This document shows positions 25,843 through 33,900 of a DNA stretch of 64,000 nucleotides, one piece after another. Every line of letters starts with the position of its first letter. Position 1 is the first letter of the stretch. The notes below the pieces were generated by a model that ran no database searches, had not been told where the DNA came from, and worked only from the letters and a program-made list of their open reading frames with translations. The stretch lies in NCBI RefSeq assembly GCF_007992195.1, contig NZ_BJZU01000065.1, forward strand, positions 1 through 64,000, read 5' to 3'. This DNA comes from Methylobacterium oxalidis (GTDB lineage: Bacteria > Pseudomonadota > Alphaproteobacteria > Rhizobiales > Beijerinckiaceae). A program made the translations under genes and the position numbers.

Positions 25843-26151
25843 ATGAAGGCATTGATTGCAGTCGCAGCCTTGGGTCTGAGCCTGGTTGGGCCAGCCCTGG
25901 CGCAGCCCTACGGCGGCGGCGACTACGGCTACCGTGACCGCGGCGACCGCTACAGGGACCGCGACTACGGCTATCGCGACCGCGACGATTACCGGGACCG
26001 CGGCCGCGGCAGGGATTTCGCGTTCGACGAGCGCGAGTACCTGCGCTGCAATCCGGATGTGCGCCGGGCGGTGGCCACCGGCCGGATGGAATCCGGTCTG
26101 CTGCACTACCGCGTGCACGGCCGCCGCGAGGGCCGGCGCCTGAGCTGCTGA
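25843..26151 (+). CDS. small secreted Arg/Asp/Tyr-rich protein
   Basis: This 102-residue protein has a clean signal peptide (MKALIAVAALGLSLVGPALA, cut after AQ) and a low-complexity region of repeated YRDRD/DRGDR units at about residues 26-57. The C-terminal 40 residues are better ordered (DEREYLRCNPDVRRAVATG) and have one cysteine at the centre and one at the end. GGAGGAAAC precedes the ATG. I do not recognise a characterised family; the C-terminal motif with NPDVR resembles short tail segments found in other alphaproteobacterial exported proteins. Location is periplasm or surface. Confidence 0.75.
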   Translation: MKALIAVAALGLSLVGPALAQPYGGGDYGYRDRGDRYRDRDYGYRDRDDYRDRGRGRDFAFDEREYLRCNPDVRRAVATGRMESGLLHYRVHGRREGRRLSC

Positions 26152-26163
26152 CGGACGATACGG

Positions 26164-26188
26164 CGCCGCGGCCTGCACGACCGCGGCG
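26164..26188. terminator. hairpin between convergent genes
   Basis: CGCCGCGG (26164-26171) and CCGCGGCG (26181-26188) form a perfect 8-base stem with a 9-base loop, extendable by more pairs with one mismatch. It lies in the 42-base gap between the small secreted protein and sorB, whose stop codons face it. Confidence 0.6.
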
Positions 26189-26193
26189 TCGTT

Positions 26194-26535
26194 CTACCGG
26201 GCCTTGCCCGCCACCGCGGCGACGTAGGCCGAGACCGCCTCGACCTGCTCGGGCGTGAGATCCTCGAAGGCCGGCATCACGCCGATGCCGTTCTGAACGG
26301 CCGCCTTGACCCGCCCCGCGTCGGGTTTCAACTCGTCGAGCACCGGCCCGACCTGCCCCGTCGTCCCGGCATCGGCCAGGGTGTGGCAGGCGCCACACCG
26401 GGGCTCGGCCTGCTCCAGGAAGACCTGCCGGCCGAGCGCGACCGCATCGGCGCCGGCCGGCCCGGACGAGAGCAGGAGGCCGGCGAGCACGCCGGCGCCC
26501 GCGAGGCGTCCGCAGAGAGTGGCGAACCCGCTCAT
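26194..26535 (-). CDS. sorB: cytochrome c subunit of sulfite dehydrogenase
   Basis: This 113-residue periplasmic monohaem cytochrome has a signal peptide (LAGAGVLAGLLLSSGPAGA), one haem site CGACH and a distal methionine in IGVMPAFEDLTPEQ. It would take electrons from the molybdenum subunit encoded just upstream and pass them to the respiratory chain. The ATG at 26535 overlaps the stop of the sorA gene (ATGA), which fixes the start and argues for a 1:1 complex, as in the SorAB enzyme of Starkeya. Length matches SorB-like cytochromes. Confidence 0.85.
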   Translation of the reverse strand: MSGFATLCGRLAGAGVLAGLLLSSGPAGADAVALGRQVFLEQAEPRCGACHTLADAGTTGQVGPVLDELKPDAGRVKAAVQNGIGVMPAFEDLTPEQVEAVSAYVAAVAGKAR

Positions 26536-27767
26536 GCCACCTCGACCGTGAGCGCCGGGCCGCGCCAGCCGTTGTGGCTGTAGCCGCCGCCGTTGATCTC
26601 CGATTCCTCCGGCTGCACGTTGCCCTTCGCGTCGGTGGCGCGGCTCGCCAGGACGTGCCGGCCCGCGGGCAGGTCGACGGGCAGCACGAAGGCCCGCCAC
26701 GCGAAGCGGCCGAGATCGGGCCCGACGAAGGCGGCCTCCCGCCAGGTCGCGCCGCCGTCGACCGAGACCTCGACGCGCGAGACCGCGTTCATGCCGCCGA
26801 AGGCGACGCCGACGATCTGGTTGCGGCCGGCCTTGGCGCCCTCGAGCGGCGCGGTGATCCAGGAGCGCACCGGCTGCTCCCAGACGGAGGGCTGCGACGG
26901 GCTGCCCTTCTCGCCGACCCCGTGCATCCGGTAGCTCGACGCCTGGATCTTGGCGTCGGTCTCCTGCTCGGTGAGGGCGACCGTCTTCACGTACTTGATG
27001 TTGTTCACGCCCGAGTAGCCGGGCACGATCATCCGCAGCGGGCCGCCATGGGCGAGCGAGATCGGCTTGCCGTTCATCTCCCAGGCGAGGATCACGGTGT
27101 CCAGGTTCGCGATCGGCACCGAGCGTTCGACGATCACGTCCTTGGGCTTGAGGCCGGCAGGCAGCTCCTCGCCGCCCGTGCCGGTGATGAAGCGCGCTCT
27201 GCCGTCCGCGCCGCCGAGCGCCTCGACCACCGCCTTGAGGGGCACCCCGCTCCAGATGACGCAGCCGGCCGCGCCGACCGTCCAGGGCGTGCCGCTGATC
27301 TTCTGGCCGCCCGTGAGCTTGTCCTGGAAGTACTTGCGGCCGTTGCCGGAGCATTGCAGCACGGTGGCGACCGTCGCGAGGCCGAGGCCCTTGAGCTCGG
27401 CCACCGTGAGGGTCCGCGGCTCGCGAACGCCCGCGATCTCGACCCGCCAGCCGTCCCGATCGGCCAGGATCGAGTCCGGCGGCGGGTTCACGTTGTTGCG
27501 GATGTAGAGCCGGTCCTCGTCGGTGACGAGGCTGGTGCCGATGGCGCCGCGCTTCGTCTCGATCGTCTGGTTCGAGTGGACGATCAGCGTCTCGGGGTCC
27601 TTCCACGCCACGTAGGCGGGCAGCGGCTTCGCGGCCGGCGGAGCGGCCGGCGCCTGAGCCGGAGCCGGTTCCTGGGCCGAGGCCGCGGATCCGAACCCGG
27701 CCGCCACCGCGAGGCCGGTGCCGCCCGCCAGGAAACCGCGGCGGTCGATGACACCCTTATCGCCCAT
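26532..27767 (-). CDS. sorA: periplasmic sulfite dehydrogenase, molybdopterin subunit
   Basis: This 411-residue enzyme oxidises sulfite to sulfate. It has a twin-arginine signal (DRRGFLAGGTGLAVAAG), the oxidoreductase molybdopterin domain with the Mo-ligand cysteine in VLQCSGNGR, and the substrate-site segment HGGPLRMIVPGYSG. A C-terminal Mo-co dimerisation domain includes VEVSVDGGATWREA. Two adjacent ATGs exist; the second (27767) is chosen because GGAGG then sits five bases upstream. A longer in-frame start at 27866 is rejected because the Tat signal would be buried. It is the first gene of sorAB and handles sulfite from sulfonate or sulfur-compound breakdown. Confidence 0.9.
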   Translation of the reverse strand: MGDKGVIDRRGFLAGGTGLAVAAGFGSAASAQEPAPAQAPAAPPAAKPLPAYVAWKDPETLIVHSNQTIETKRGAIGTSLVTDEDRLYIRNNVNPPPDSILADRDGWRVEIAGVREPRTLTVAELKGLGLATVATVLQCSGNGRKYFQDKLTGGQKISGTPWTVGAAGCVIWSGVPLKAVVEALGGADGRARFITGTGGEELPAGLKPKDVIVERSVPIANLDTVILAWEMNGKPISLAHGGPLRMIVPGYSGVNNIKYVKTVALTEQETDAKIQASSYRMHGVGEKGSPSQPSVWEQPVRSWITAPLEGAKAGRNQIVGVAFGGMNAVSRVEVSVDGGATWREAAFVGPDLGRFAWRAFVLPVDLPAGRHVLASRATDAKGNVQPEESEINGGGYSHNGWRGPALTVEVA

Positions 27768-27899
27768 CATCTCCTCCAGAAAATATTCTTCTTCATGTCG
27801 TGTTCGCACGAGAAGCTTATTCTGTCGAGCCGCCGAACCGAACGTGGCGGCCGGGATCGCGTACATCGGCTCGGATCTGTTCAGGAGATCGCGAAGCGA

Positions 27900-29309
27900 T
27901 CAGACGAGCCCCGACAGGCGCAGGGCGACGCCGGCCGCGCTGCAGGCCGCGAGCGTCGGCAGCATGCCGGCCCCGAACCGGAACACCGCCACGAGTGCCC
28001 CAAGGGTCAGAGCGAGGGCGAACGGGTCGAGGCTCGCGAGGTTCGGCACGTCGAGCCGAAGCGGGCCGAGCCACACCGGGCGTACCTCGGCAAAGACCGT
28101 GTGAAGCGCGAACCAGACGGCGAGGTTGAGTATCACGCCGACCACCGCGGCGGTGATCGCCGCCAGGGCGGCCGCGAGCGCCCGGTTGCCGCGCAACCGC
28201 TCGACGTAGGGCGCGCCCACGAAGATCCAGAGGAAGCAGGGCGCGAAGGTGACCCAGGTGGTGAGCAGCCCGCCGAGCGTGCCGGCGACGAGCGGCGGCA
28301 GCGCACCGGGCGCCCGGTACGCGGCGAGGAAGCCCACGAACTGCGTGACCATGATGAGCGGTCCCGGCGTCGTCTCGGCCATGCCGAGGCCGTCCAGCAT
28401 CTCGCCGGGCCGCAGCCAGCCGTAATGGTCCACGGCCTGCTGGGCGACGTAGGTGAGCACGGCGTAGGCGCCACCGAACGTCACCATCGCCATCTTCGAG
28501 AAGAACACCGCGATCTGCCCGAAGATGTCGCCCGGGCCGAGCAGGACGAGGATCGCCGCGACCGGCAGCAGCCAGATCGCCGCCCAGAGGGCAAGGACCC
28601 GTGCGGTCCGGCCGGGCGACGTATGCTCCTGCGGAAGCTCGGCGTCGGCGAGCAGGTAGGGACCGTCGTCCGCCGCCGCGCTGCCGTGGCCGCCGCCCGC
28701 CTGGAACTGCGGCAGGCCCGCCCGTCCGCCGAGATACCCGACGAGGGCTGCCGCCAGCACGATCACCGGGAAGGGAATGTCGAGGAAGAAGATCGCGACG
28801 AAGGAGAGGGCCGCGAGCGCCACCATCACCGGTCCCCGCAGGGCCCGGCGCCCGATCCGCAGCACGGCCTGCGCCACCACGGCGAGAACGGCCGCCTTGA
28901 GGCCGAAGAACAGGCCGGCGACGAGGCCGACATTGCCGTAGAGCGCATAGATCCAGCTGAGCGCCATGATCGCGACGACGCCCGGCAGCACGAACAGGCC
29001 GCCGGCCACGAGGCCGCCGCGGGTGCCGTGCATGAGCCAGCCCACGTAGGTGGCGAGCTGCTGCGCTTCCGGCCCGGGCAGGAGGGTGCAGAAGTTCAGC
29101 GCGTGCAGGAACCGGCTCTCCGAGATCCAGCGCTTCTCCTCGACGAGGACGCGGTGCATCACGGAGATCTGCCCGGCCGGACCACCGAAGGAGAGCGCGG
29201 CGATGCGCGCCCACACCGGCAGTGCCTCGGCGAGGGTGACGGGCCGGGGCGGAGCACGTCCGGCCGCGTCCCGGGCCGGCACTTCTTCGCCGATCGCGGC
29301 GCTCTCCAT
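27900..29309 (-). CDS. chrA: chromate transporter, CHR family, long form
   Basis: This 469-residue inner-membrane protein has two homologous CHR domains. The first starts at about residue 30 (WARIAALSFGGPAGQISVMHR) with the PGPEAQQLATYVGWL motif, and the second starts after a hydrophilic loop near residue 235 (FFSKMAMVTFGGAYAVL, with ETTPGPLIMVTQFVGF). It exports chromate, driven by the membrane potential, and confers chromate resistance. The ATG at 29309 directly follows a GTG in the same frame; either could be used. It is 36 bases after the MTH1187-family gene and probably co-transcribed with it. Confidence 0.9.
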   Translation of the reverse strand: MESAAIGEEVPARDAAGRAPPRPVTLAEALPVWARIAALSFGGPAGQISVMHRVLVEEKRWISESRFLHALNFCTLLPGPEAQQLATYVGWLMHGTRGGLVAGGLFVLPGVVAIMALSWIYALYGNVGLVAGLFFGLKAAVLAVVAQAVLRIGRRALRGPVMVALAALSFVAIFFLDIPFPVIVLAAALVGYLGGRAGLPQFQAGGGHGSAAADDGPYLLADAELPQEHTSPGRTARVLALWAAIWLLPVAAILVLLGPGDIFGQIAVFFSKMAMVTFGGAYAVLTYVAQQAVDHYGWLRPGEMLDGLGMAETTPGPLIMVTQFVGFLAAYRAPGALPPLVAGTLGGLLTTWVTFAPCFLWIFVGAPYVERLRGNRALAAALAAITAAVVGVILNLAVWFALHTVFAEVRPVWLGPLRLDVPNLASLDPFALALTLGALVAVFRFGAGMLPTLAACSAAGVALRLSGLV

Positions 29310-29345
29310 CACGCGGTCTTTCCTCGCCTCGTCCGTGGCGGCCCG

Positions 29346-29633
29346 TCAGGACACGGCTGTGAGCTTGTCCGCCATCGACTGCTGCTTGTCCCGCCGGGTC
29401 GAGAAGATCATCGTGAAGAAGGTTCGCTGGACTCCGAGCTCCGCCAAGCGCGCCTCGCAGCGCTCGGCGAGATCGCAGATGTCGCGCAGCTCGCCCTCGA
29501 TGTTGGTGCCGTTCGGGTGCATCGTCGCGGTCAGGCCGCTCGCCTCGATGATCGCCTTGATCTCGCGCACGTAGGGCGAGACGGACGGGCCGACGCCCAT
29601 CGGCACGATGCACAGGTCTGCGGCAACTCTCAT
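29346..29633 (-). CDS. MTH1187/YkoF-family thiamine-binding protein (DUF77)
   Basis: This 95-residue cytoplasmic protein has the family pattern CIVPMGVGPSVSPYVREI at the start and SGLTATMHPNGTNIEGEL in the middle, forming a ferredoxin-like fold that usually assembles as a tetramer. Members bind thiamine or its pyrimidine precursor. It is the first gene of a two-gene unit with chrA. No obvious biochemical link between thiamine and chromate export is known to me. Confidence 0.85.
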   Translation of the reverse strand: MRVAADLCIVPMGVGPSVSPYVREIKAIIEASGLTATMHPNGTNIEGELRDICDLAERCEARLAELGVQRTFFTMIFSTRRDKQQSMADKLTAVS

Positions 29634-29735
29634 CGCTGGATCCTTCGACGCGCGGACCGGCGCGAGCCTCCCGCCGGCCGAGCGGATCTGTAGGCCCCGG
29701 CGCAGGACCGCGCAATTCCGCGCGGGACGAGGGCC

Positions 29736-30764
29736 TCAGGGCCCACGCTTCGGGGGCGGCTGGTAAGCCTCGGACGGCAGGTCGCGGGAGAGACTCTCGC
29801 CCGTGCTGCGTCCCGGCGCCGGGCTCGGCGTGAGGCTGGTGCCCGGCGCCTCGGCCGGACGCAGCCCGTCCGTGATGTAGCGCTGCGGCCCGCCGCCGCT
29901 CGGGGCTGGCGGTGGGACGGCGGCGGGCGCGCCCGCCTCGGGCGCCGACGGAGCGAGGTAGCGCCGGCCGGTATCCGTGGGGCTCGGCTGCGGCGGCGGA
30001 GGCGCGGGCACGCGCGACTGCTCCACCTTGGGCGGCGGTGGGGCCGGCGGCGCGGCCGGCAGTTCCGGCTTCGGAGGCGCCTCCGCCGCTGGTGCCGGCC
30101 GGGCGGTCCGCGGTGCCGGCGGCTTGCGTCGCACCGGAGGCCGCGGCGCGGCAACGGGTGCACTGCGGACGCCCGTCGGCAGGCTGATGACCATCCGCTC
30201 GACCGCACCGACGAGATCGTCGAGGCTCGCCCGGGCGGTGCGGCAGAGCCGGATCCGCAGCGAGAGGGCCCGCCGCCCGTCCCGCCACTCGGGCAGCGGC
30301 CCGAACAGACCACCCTGCACCTCCGCGCGCGGGCCGGCGCGGGGCCGCTCGAACCATTGCCACGCGTAGAGGCAATCGGGCCCGAGCGCGATGCCGACCG
30401 GGCCGTAGGCGTTCCGGCGGGGGGCCGCCAGCACGCGCATCGGCTGGCCGGGGAAGCGGACCGCGATCTCGCCCTCGATGCCGAACTGGCTCGGCTTGGC
30501 GAGCCGCGGCGGGAAGGCGAGCAGGAGGTCGCCGGTCTCGTTGCGCAGCGCGATCTCGGCGTGGTTGCGTCCGTCGCCGCCCTCGTACTGGATGCGCTGA
30601 TCGAACCCGTCCCGAACGGGGGTCGTGACCACCGCCGTCACGGCACCGGCACCGGGCATGTGCAGGACGGGTGCCGCGCCCTGCGCGCGAGCGGCACCCG
30701 CCCCGAGAGTGAGCCCGCAGGCGAGCGCGGACGCCGCGGCGAGACCTCGAAGCGGCAGGATCAA
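29736..30764 (-). CDS. bcsN: BcsN-like cellulose biosynthesis accessory protein
   Basis: This 342-residue exported protein has a signal peptide (LRGLAAASALACGLTLGAGAARA), then an ordered domain of about 150 residues (VTTPVRDGFDQRIQYEGG, NHAEIALRNETGDLL), and a long Pro/Ala-rich tail likely to span the periplasm or cell wall. The TTG at 30764 forms a TTGA overlap with the stop of the TPR gene, so the rare start is well supported. The assignment to BcsN (CBP_BcsN) rests on position at the end of a rhizobiales-type bcs operon plus general resemblance of the ordered domain; it is tentative. Confidence 0.55.
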   Translation of the reverse strand: MILPLRGLAAASALACGLTLGAGAARAQGAAPVLHMPGAGAVTAVVTTPVRDGFDQRIQYEGGDGRNHAEIALRNETGDLLLAFPPRLAKPSQFGIEGEIAVRFPGQPMRVLAAPRRNAYGPVGIALGPDCLYAWQWFERPRAGPRAEVQGGLFGPLPEWRDGRRALSLRIRLCRTARASLDDLVGAVERMVISLPTGVRSAPVAAPRPPVRRKPPAPRTARPAPAAEAPPKPELPAAPPAPPPPKVEQSRVPAPPPPQPSPTDTGRRYLAPSAPEAGAPAAVPPPAPSGGGPQRYITDGLRPAEAPGTSLTPSPAPGRSTGESLSRDLPSEAYQPPPKRGP

Positions 30765-32749
30765 GGAAAGGCTCTCGGGTTCGGGGCAGCGCGCTCGGAG
30801 GTGGACTTGCCCGGCACCGAGAAGCGGTCGCTCTCGGGCGCGCTGGAGCGGGTGCGCTCCGCCTGCTGCTCCTGCCACAGCGTTCCCTGCGGCGGGGACG
30901 CGAGGCCCTCGGGCTTGTCGAGGCCGTTGTCGCCGGGAAGCAGCGCGTAGCCGAAGCGCTCGTAGGGCATGGTGCCCGCCCCCGCCACGCGGCGCGCCAC
31001 GAGGGGTGCCGGGCCCGTTGCCGGCTCGCGGGCGTAGGTGCCCGCCGGCACCGGCTCGGCGAGCGCCCGCTGCGCGGAGGCCGGCGGGTAGCGCAGCGGG
31101 TTCTCGAGCGGGACGGCGAGCGGGAACTCGCCGCGCTGGACGGCGGAGGGCCTCGCGTCGGTCCGCGCCGCGACGCCGGAGGCGTCCGGCCGGGGAACCC
31201 TGCCGTAAATCTGCGGCTCGGGCTTCTGAGCCGGGGGCGCCGCCGCAGCGCGGGCCGGCGGGGCAGGCTGCGGCGCGCAGGCCAGGGGCGGGCCGCCCTC
31301 GTCCTCGCGGAACAGCATGTCGACGACTTTCGGGAACAGGCCGTCGTAGCGGTTCACCGTCTCGAGATAGGGCCGCTGGCGCTTCAGCCGCTGCAGGGTC
31401 AATGCGTAGCCGAACACCGTGCTCTCGCCCGGCATCCAGGCGACGGCGCGCTGGAACCATTCGAGGGCCGCATCGAACTGGCAGGAATTGTAGGCGTACC
31501 AAGCGAGCCCCTGCGCCCCCTCCCCCGAGCCCGAAGCCATGACGACCTTGGCGTAGCGCTCGATGCGCGCGGGCTCGATGAAGGGCGGGCTCGGCAGCGT
31601 GAGCTTGCGCTCCAGGATGTCGATGAACAGGATCTCGTTGCCCACAAACCGGTCGCGCCAGGCGTAAGCGACTTCCTCGGCCTCGCGCATCATGTTGAGC
31701 TCGCGCAGGGTGTGGGCGAGCCCGTGCGCGACCATGGCATCGCCGCCCCGCGCGATGGCCTGCTTGAACCATTCGAGCGCTTCGCGGAACTGCCGGCGCT
31801 TGTAGGCGTACCAGCCGAGAAGGCCGGTCTGGCTCGGCTCCCCGACCTTGCGGGCGTAGGCCTGGAAGGCGGTGAGGTCGGCGAGCGTCAGGGCCTGGGC
31901 CGGCTCGTCGTGCAGGAAGGCGGCGATGCGGGCGCGGGTGATGTCGATGCGGATCGCGTCGAATTCCGAGCGTCCCTCGGCGTCCTGGCGGCCCAGGGCG
32001 ATCAGGCGCTCGGCCTGGTCCATCTTCAGATGCGCCATCGCCTTCTGGATCGTCGCGAGGCGCGCGCCGACGTCGTTGCTGGTGTCGAGCACCGACTTGT
32101 AGAGATTGAAGGCGTCCTCGCTTGCGCCGCTCGCGGCGAGCGCGTCCGCGATCGTCCAGATGCTCTCGACGTCCGCAGGATCCAGGGCGGAGGGATCGGC
32201 CCTGTAGAAGGCCACCACCTCGTCCGCGGTCCGCCCGGCCATGCCCTTGATCCGGGTGCGGAACTCCGCCCGCCGAAGCTTGCGCGCCAGTTCCTCGGAG
32301 GGCTGCCAGGACGGGTCGAGCGAGCGTCGGGCGGCGATCGCCGCTCGCAGGTCATCGAACCGCCCGGCGGTGAAGAGGTCCCAGAACGGCGCCTCCTCGG
32401 GCGGGCTCGGCTGCAGGCTGTCGAGGTCTGCGGGCTCGGTCCAGCCCGGATAGAGGCGCTTCAGGCGGGCGATCTCCGCCTTCATGCGGACGGTCTGCTT
32501 CTGCGAGGCGTAGTAGCGCAGGGCGCTCTCGTCGACCATGCCCGAACTCCCGGACGTGTCGGGGTCGACGAGGATCGCGGGCGCCCGCGCGCCGTCGCCG
32601 TAGACGATGCCCGGGGGCGCCTCGGGCGCGGTGGCGGGCTGCGCCGGCTGGGCGGCGAGCGGCGCCGCGCTGGCGAGCACGAGCACCGCCGCGAGCCCGA
32701 TCCAGGGCTGCCGCGAGAGGGTGGGCGGTGGGGTCACCGTTTCACGCAT
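30761..32749 (-). CDS. periplasmic TPR protein of the cellulose operon
   Basis: This 662-residue exported protein has a signal peptide (GLAAVLVLASAAPLAAQPA) and a TPR-like helical region from about residue 100 to 430. Repeats of the form LGWYAYKRRQFREALEWFKQAI and LAWYAYNSCQFDAALEWFQRAV are visible. A low-complexity Pro-rich C-terminal third follows. It occupies the place where enterobacterial operons carry BcsC but lacks the C-terminal beta-barrel, so it can be a periplasmic scaffold but not the export pore. The ATG at 32749 overlaps bcsZ by 16 bases. Confidence 0.75.
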   Translation of the reverse strand: MRETVTPPPTLSRQPWIGLAAVLVLASAAPLAAQPAQPATAPEAPPGIVYGDGARAPAILVDPDTSGSSGMVDESALRYYASQKQTVRMKAEIARLKRLYPGWTEPADLDSLQPSPPEEAPFWDLFTAGRFDDLRAAIAARRSLDPSWQPSEELARKLRRAEFRTRIKGMAGRTADEVVAFYRADPSALDPADVESIWTIADALAASGASEDAFNLYKSVLDTSNDVGARLATIQKAMAHLKMDQAERLIALGRQDAEGRSEFDAIRIDITRARIAAFLHDEPAQALTLADLTAFQAYARKVGEPSQTGLLGWYAYKRRQFREALEWFKQAIARGGDAMVAHGLAHTLRELNMMREAEEVAYAWRDRFVGNEILFIDILERKLTLPSPPFIEPARIERYAKVVMASGSGEGAQGLAWYAYNSCQFDAALEWFQRAVAWMPGESTVFGYALTLQRLKRQRPYLETVNRYDGLFPKVVDMLFREDEGGPPLACAPQPAPPARAAAAPPAQKPEPQIYGRVPRPDASGVAARTDARPSAVQRGEFPLAVPLENPLRYPPASAQRALAEPVPAGTYAREPATGPAPLVARRVAGAGTMPYERFGYALLPGDNGLDKPEGLASPPQGTLWQEQQAERTRSSAPESDRFSVPGKSTSERAAPNPRAFP

Positions 32750-33900
32750 GAGGGATAGCGCATCCGGGCCGCGATCAGCGCGAGGAGGTGCAGGGTGGTC
32801 GGATAGTAGTTCTGATTGCCTTGAACCGAGTCGAGCCCTTCGGGAAAGGGTGTGCCGTCGATCGCGCAGGCTACGAGCGCCGGCAGCGCGGTGTAGCCGG
32901 CCTCCGTCAGCCACTCGACGGGGCGCCCGTTGGCGGTGTCCACGATCGGCAGCCGCTCACGGTCGATCCCGCCCCAGAGGGTCCGGAAAGGGGCGAGATC
33001 CTCGGGCCGCCCGACGCCGGCCCAGGCGAGATAGAGCGGGATGCGGATCGCGTTGTAGGAGAACAGGGCGGGGAAGCCGTCCGCCGGGCGCAGCGCCTCC
33101 TTGGCCGAGATCCACTCGGTCGGCAGGCTGCTCGGCCCGAACCGGGCCTGCCGGAGGATGTCGACGCCGCTGCGGATCACGGCGGCCCAGTCGTACTCGG
33201 GCGCCACGATCGGAAGGCGCTGGAAGGCCGGGAACACCCAGTAGGACAGGTTCAGGAGGGGGCCGTCGGCGCGCTCGCGAGCCGAGAAGCCCGACATCGC
33301 CGGCAGGATCAGGGGCCCGTGCGAATCCTTGAACAGGATCGTCTTGCGCCCGAACTCGACCGCGATCCGGCGCGCGGCGGTGCGGTAGGCGGGCTCGTTC
33401 CAGGCTTCGGCGGCCTCGGTGAGGGCCCAGGCGACGAGGATGTCGCCGTCCGTGGCGTTGTTCATGTCGGCGACCGCGGGCCGGTGGTCCGGCGTCCAGC
33501 GCCAAGCCAGCAACTCGTCCGAGCGCACCATCAGGTTGGCGCGGGTCCAGCCCCAGATCCGCTCGAAGGTCGCCCGGTCGCCCGCCGCCACCGCGAGCAG
33601 CAGGCCGTAGCCCTGGCCCTCGCTGTGGCTGATCCGGCCATTCGCCGTGTCGATCACGCGGCCCTGCTCGGTGACGAAGCGGGACCGGTAGGCGCGCCAG
33701 CCCGGATGGTCGCCGAGCGTGTCGGCGAGCGGGATCCCGCTGGCGGCCGGCGCCGCGCTGCCGGGACGGGACGTGCTCGGGACGGCGGTCGCGGGCGGCA
33801 CGGCGCTGTTTTCCGGTTCGGCCAGCGCCGGCCCGAGCGCGAGCCACGCCGCCGCGATCATCACGAACGGGATGCGGGACCGGCTGCGCGCGCGCGGCAT
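32734..33900 (-). CDS. bcsZ: cellulase, glycoside hydrolase family 8
   Basis: This 388-residue periplasmic endoglucanase trims or releases stuck cellulose chains during secretion. A signal peptide (FVMIAAAWLALGPALA) is followed by a short Pro/Ser-rich linker and the GH8 domain. Family-8 features are HSEGQGYGLLLAVAAGD with the catalytic glutamate, the NNATDGDILVAWAL segment with the catalytic aspartate, and PSYW-like LSYWVFPAF. The ATG at 33900 overlaps the bcsB stop (TGATG), with GGAAGGAAG about ten bases upstream. Confidence 0.9.
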   Translation of the reverse strand: MPRARSRSRIPFVMIAAAWLALGPALAEPENSAVPPATAVPSTSRPGSAAPAASGIPLADTLGDHPGWRAYRSRFVTEQGRVIDTANGRISHSEGQGYGLLLAVAAGDRATFERIWGWTRANLMVRSDELLAWRWTPDHRPAVADMNNATDGDILVAWALTEAAEAWNEPAYRTAARRIAVEFGRKTILFKDSHGPLILPAMSGFSARERADGPLLNLSYWVFPAFQRLPIVAPEYDWAAVIRSGVDILRQARFGPSSLPTEWISAKEALRPADGFPALFSYNAIRIPLYLAWAGVGRPEDLAPFRTLWGGIDRERLPIVDTANGRPVEWLTEAGYTALPALVACAIDGTPFPEGLDSVQGNQNYYPTTLHLLALIAARMRYPSCVKR

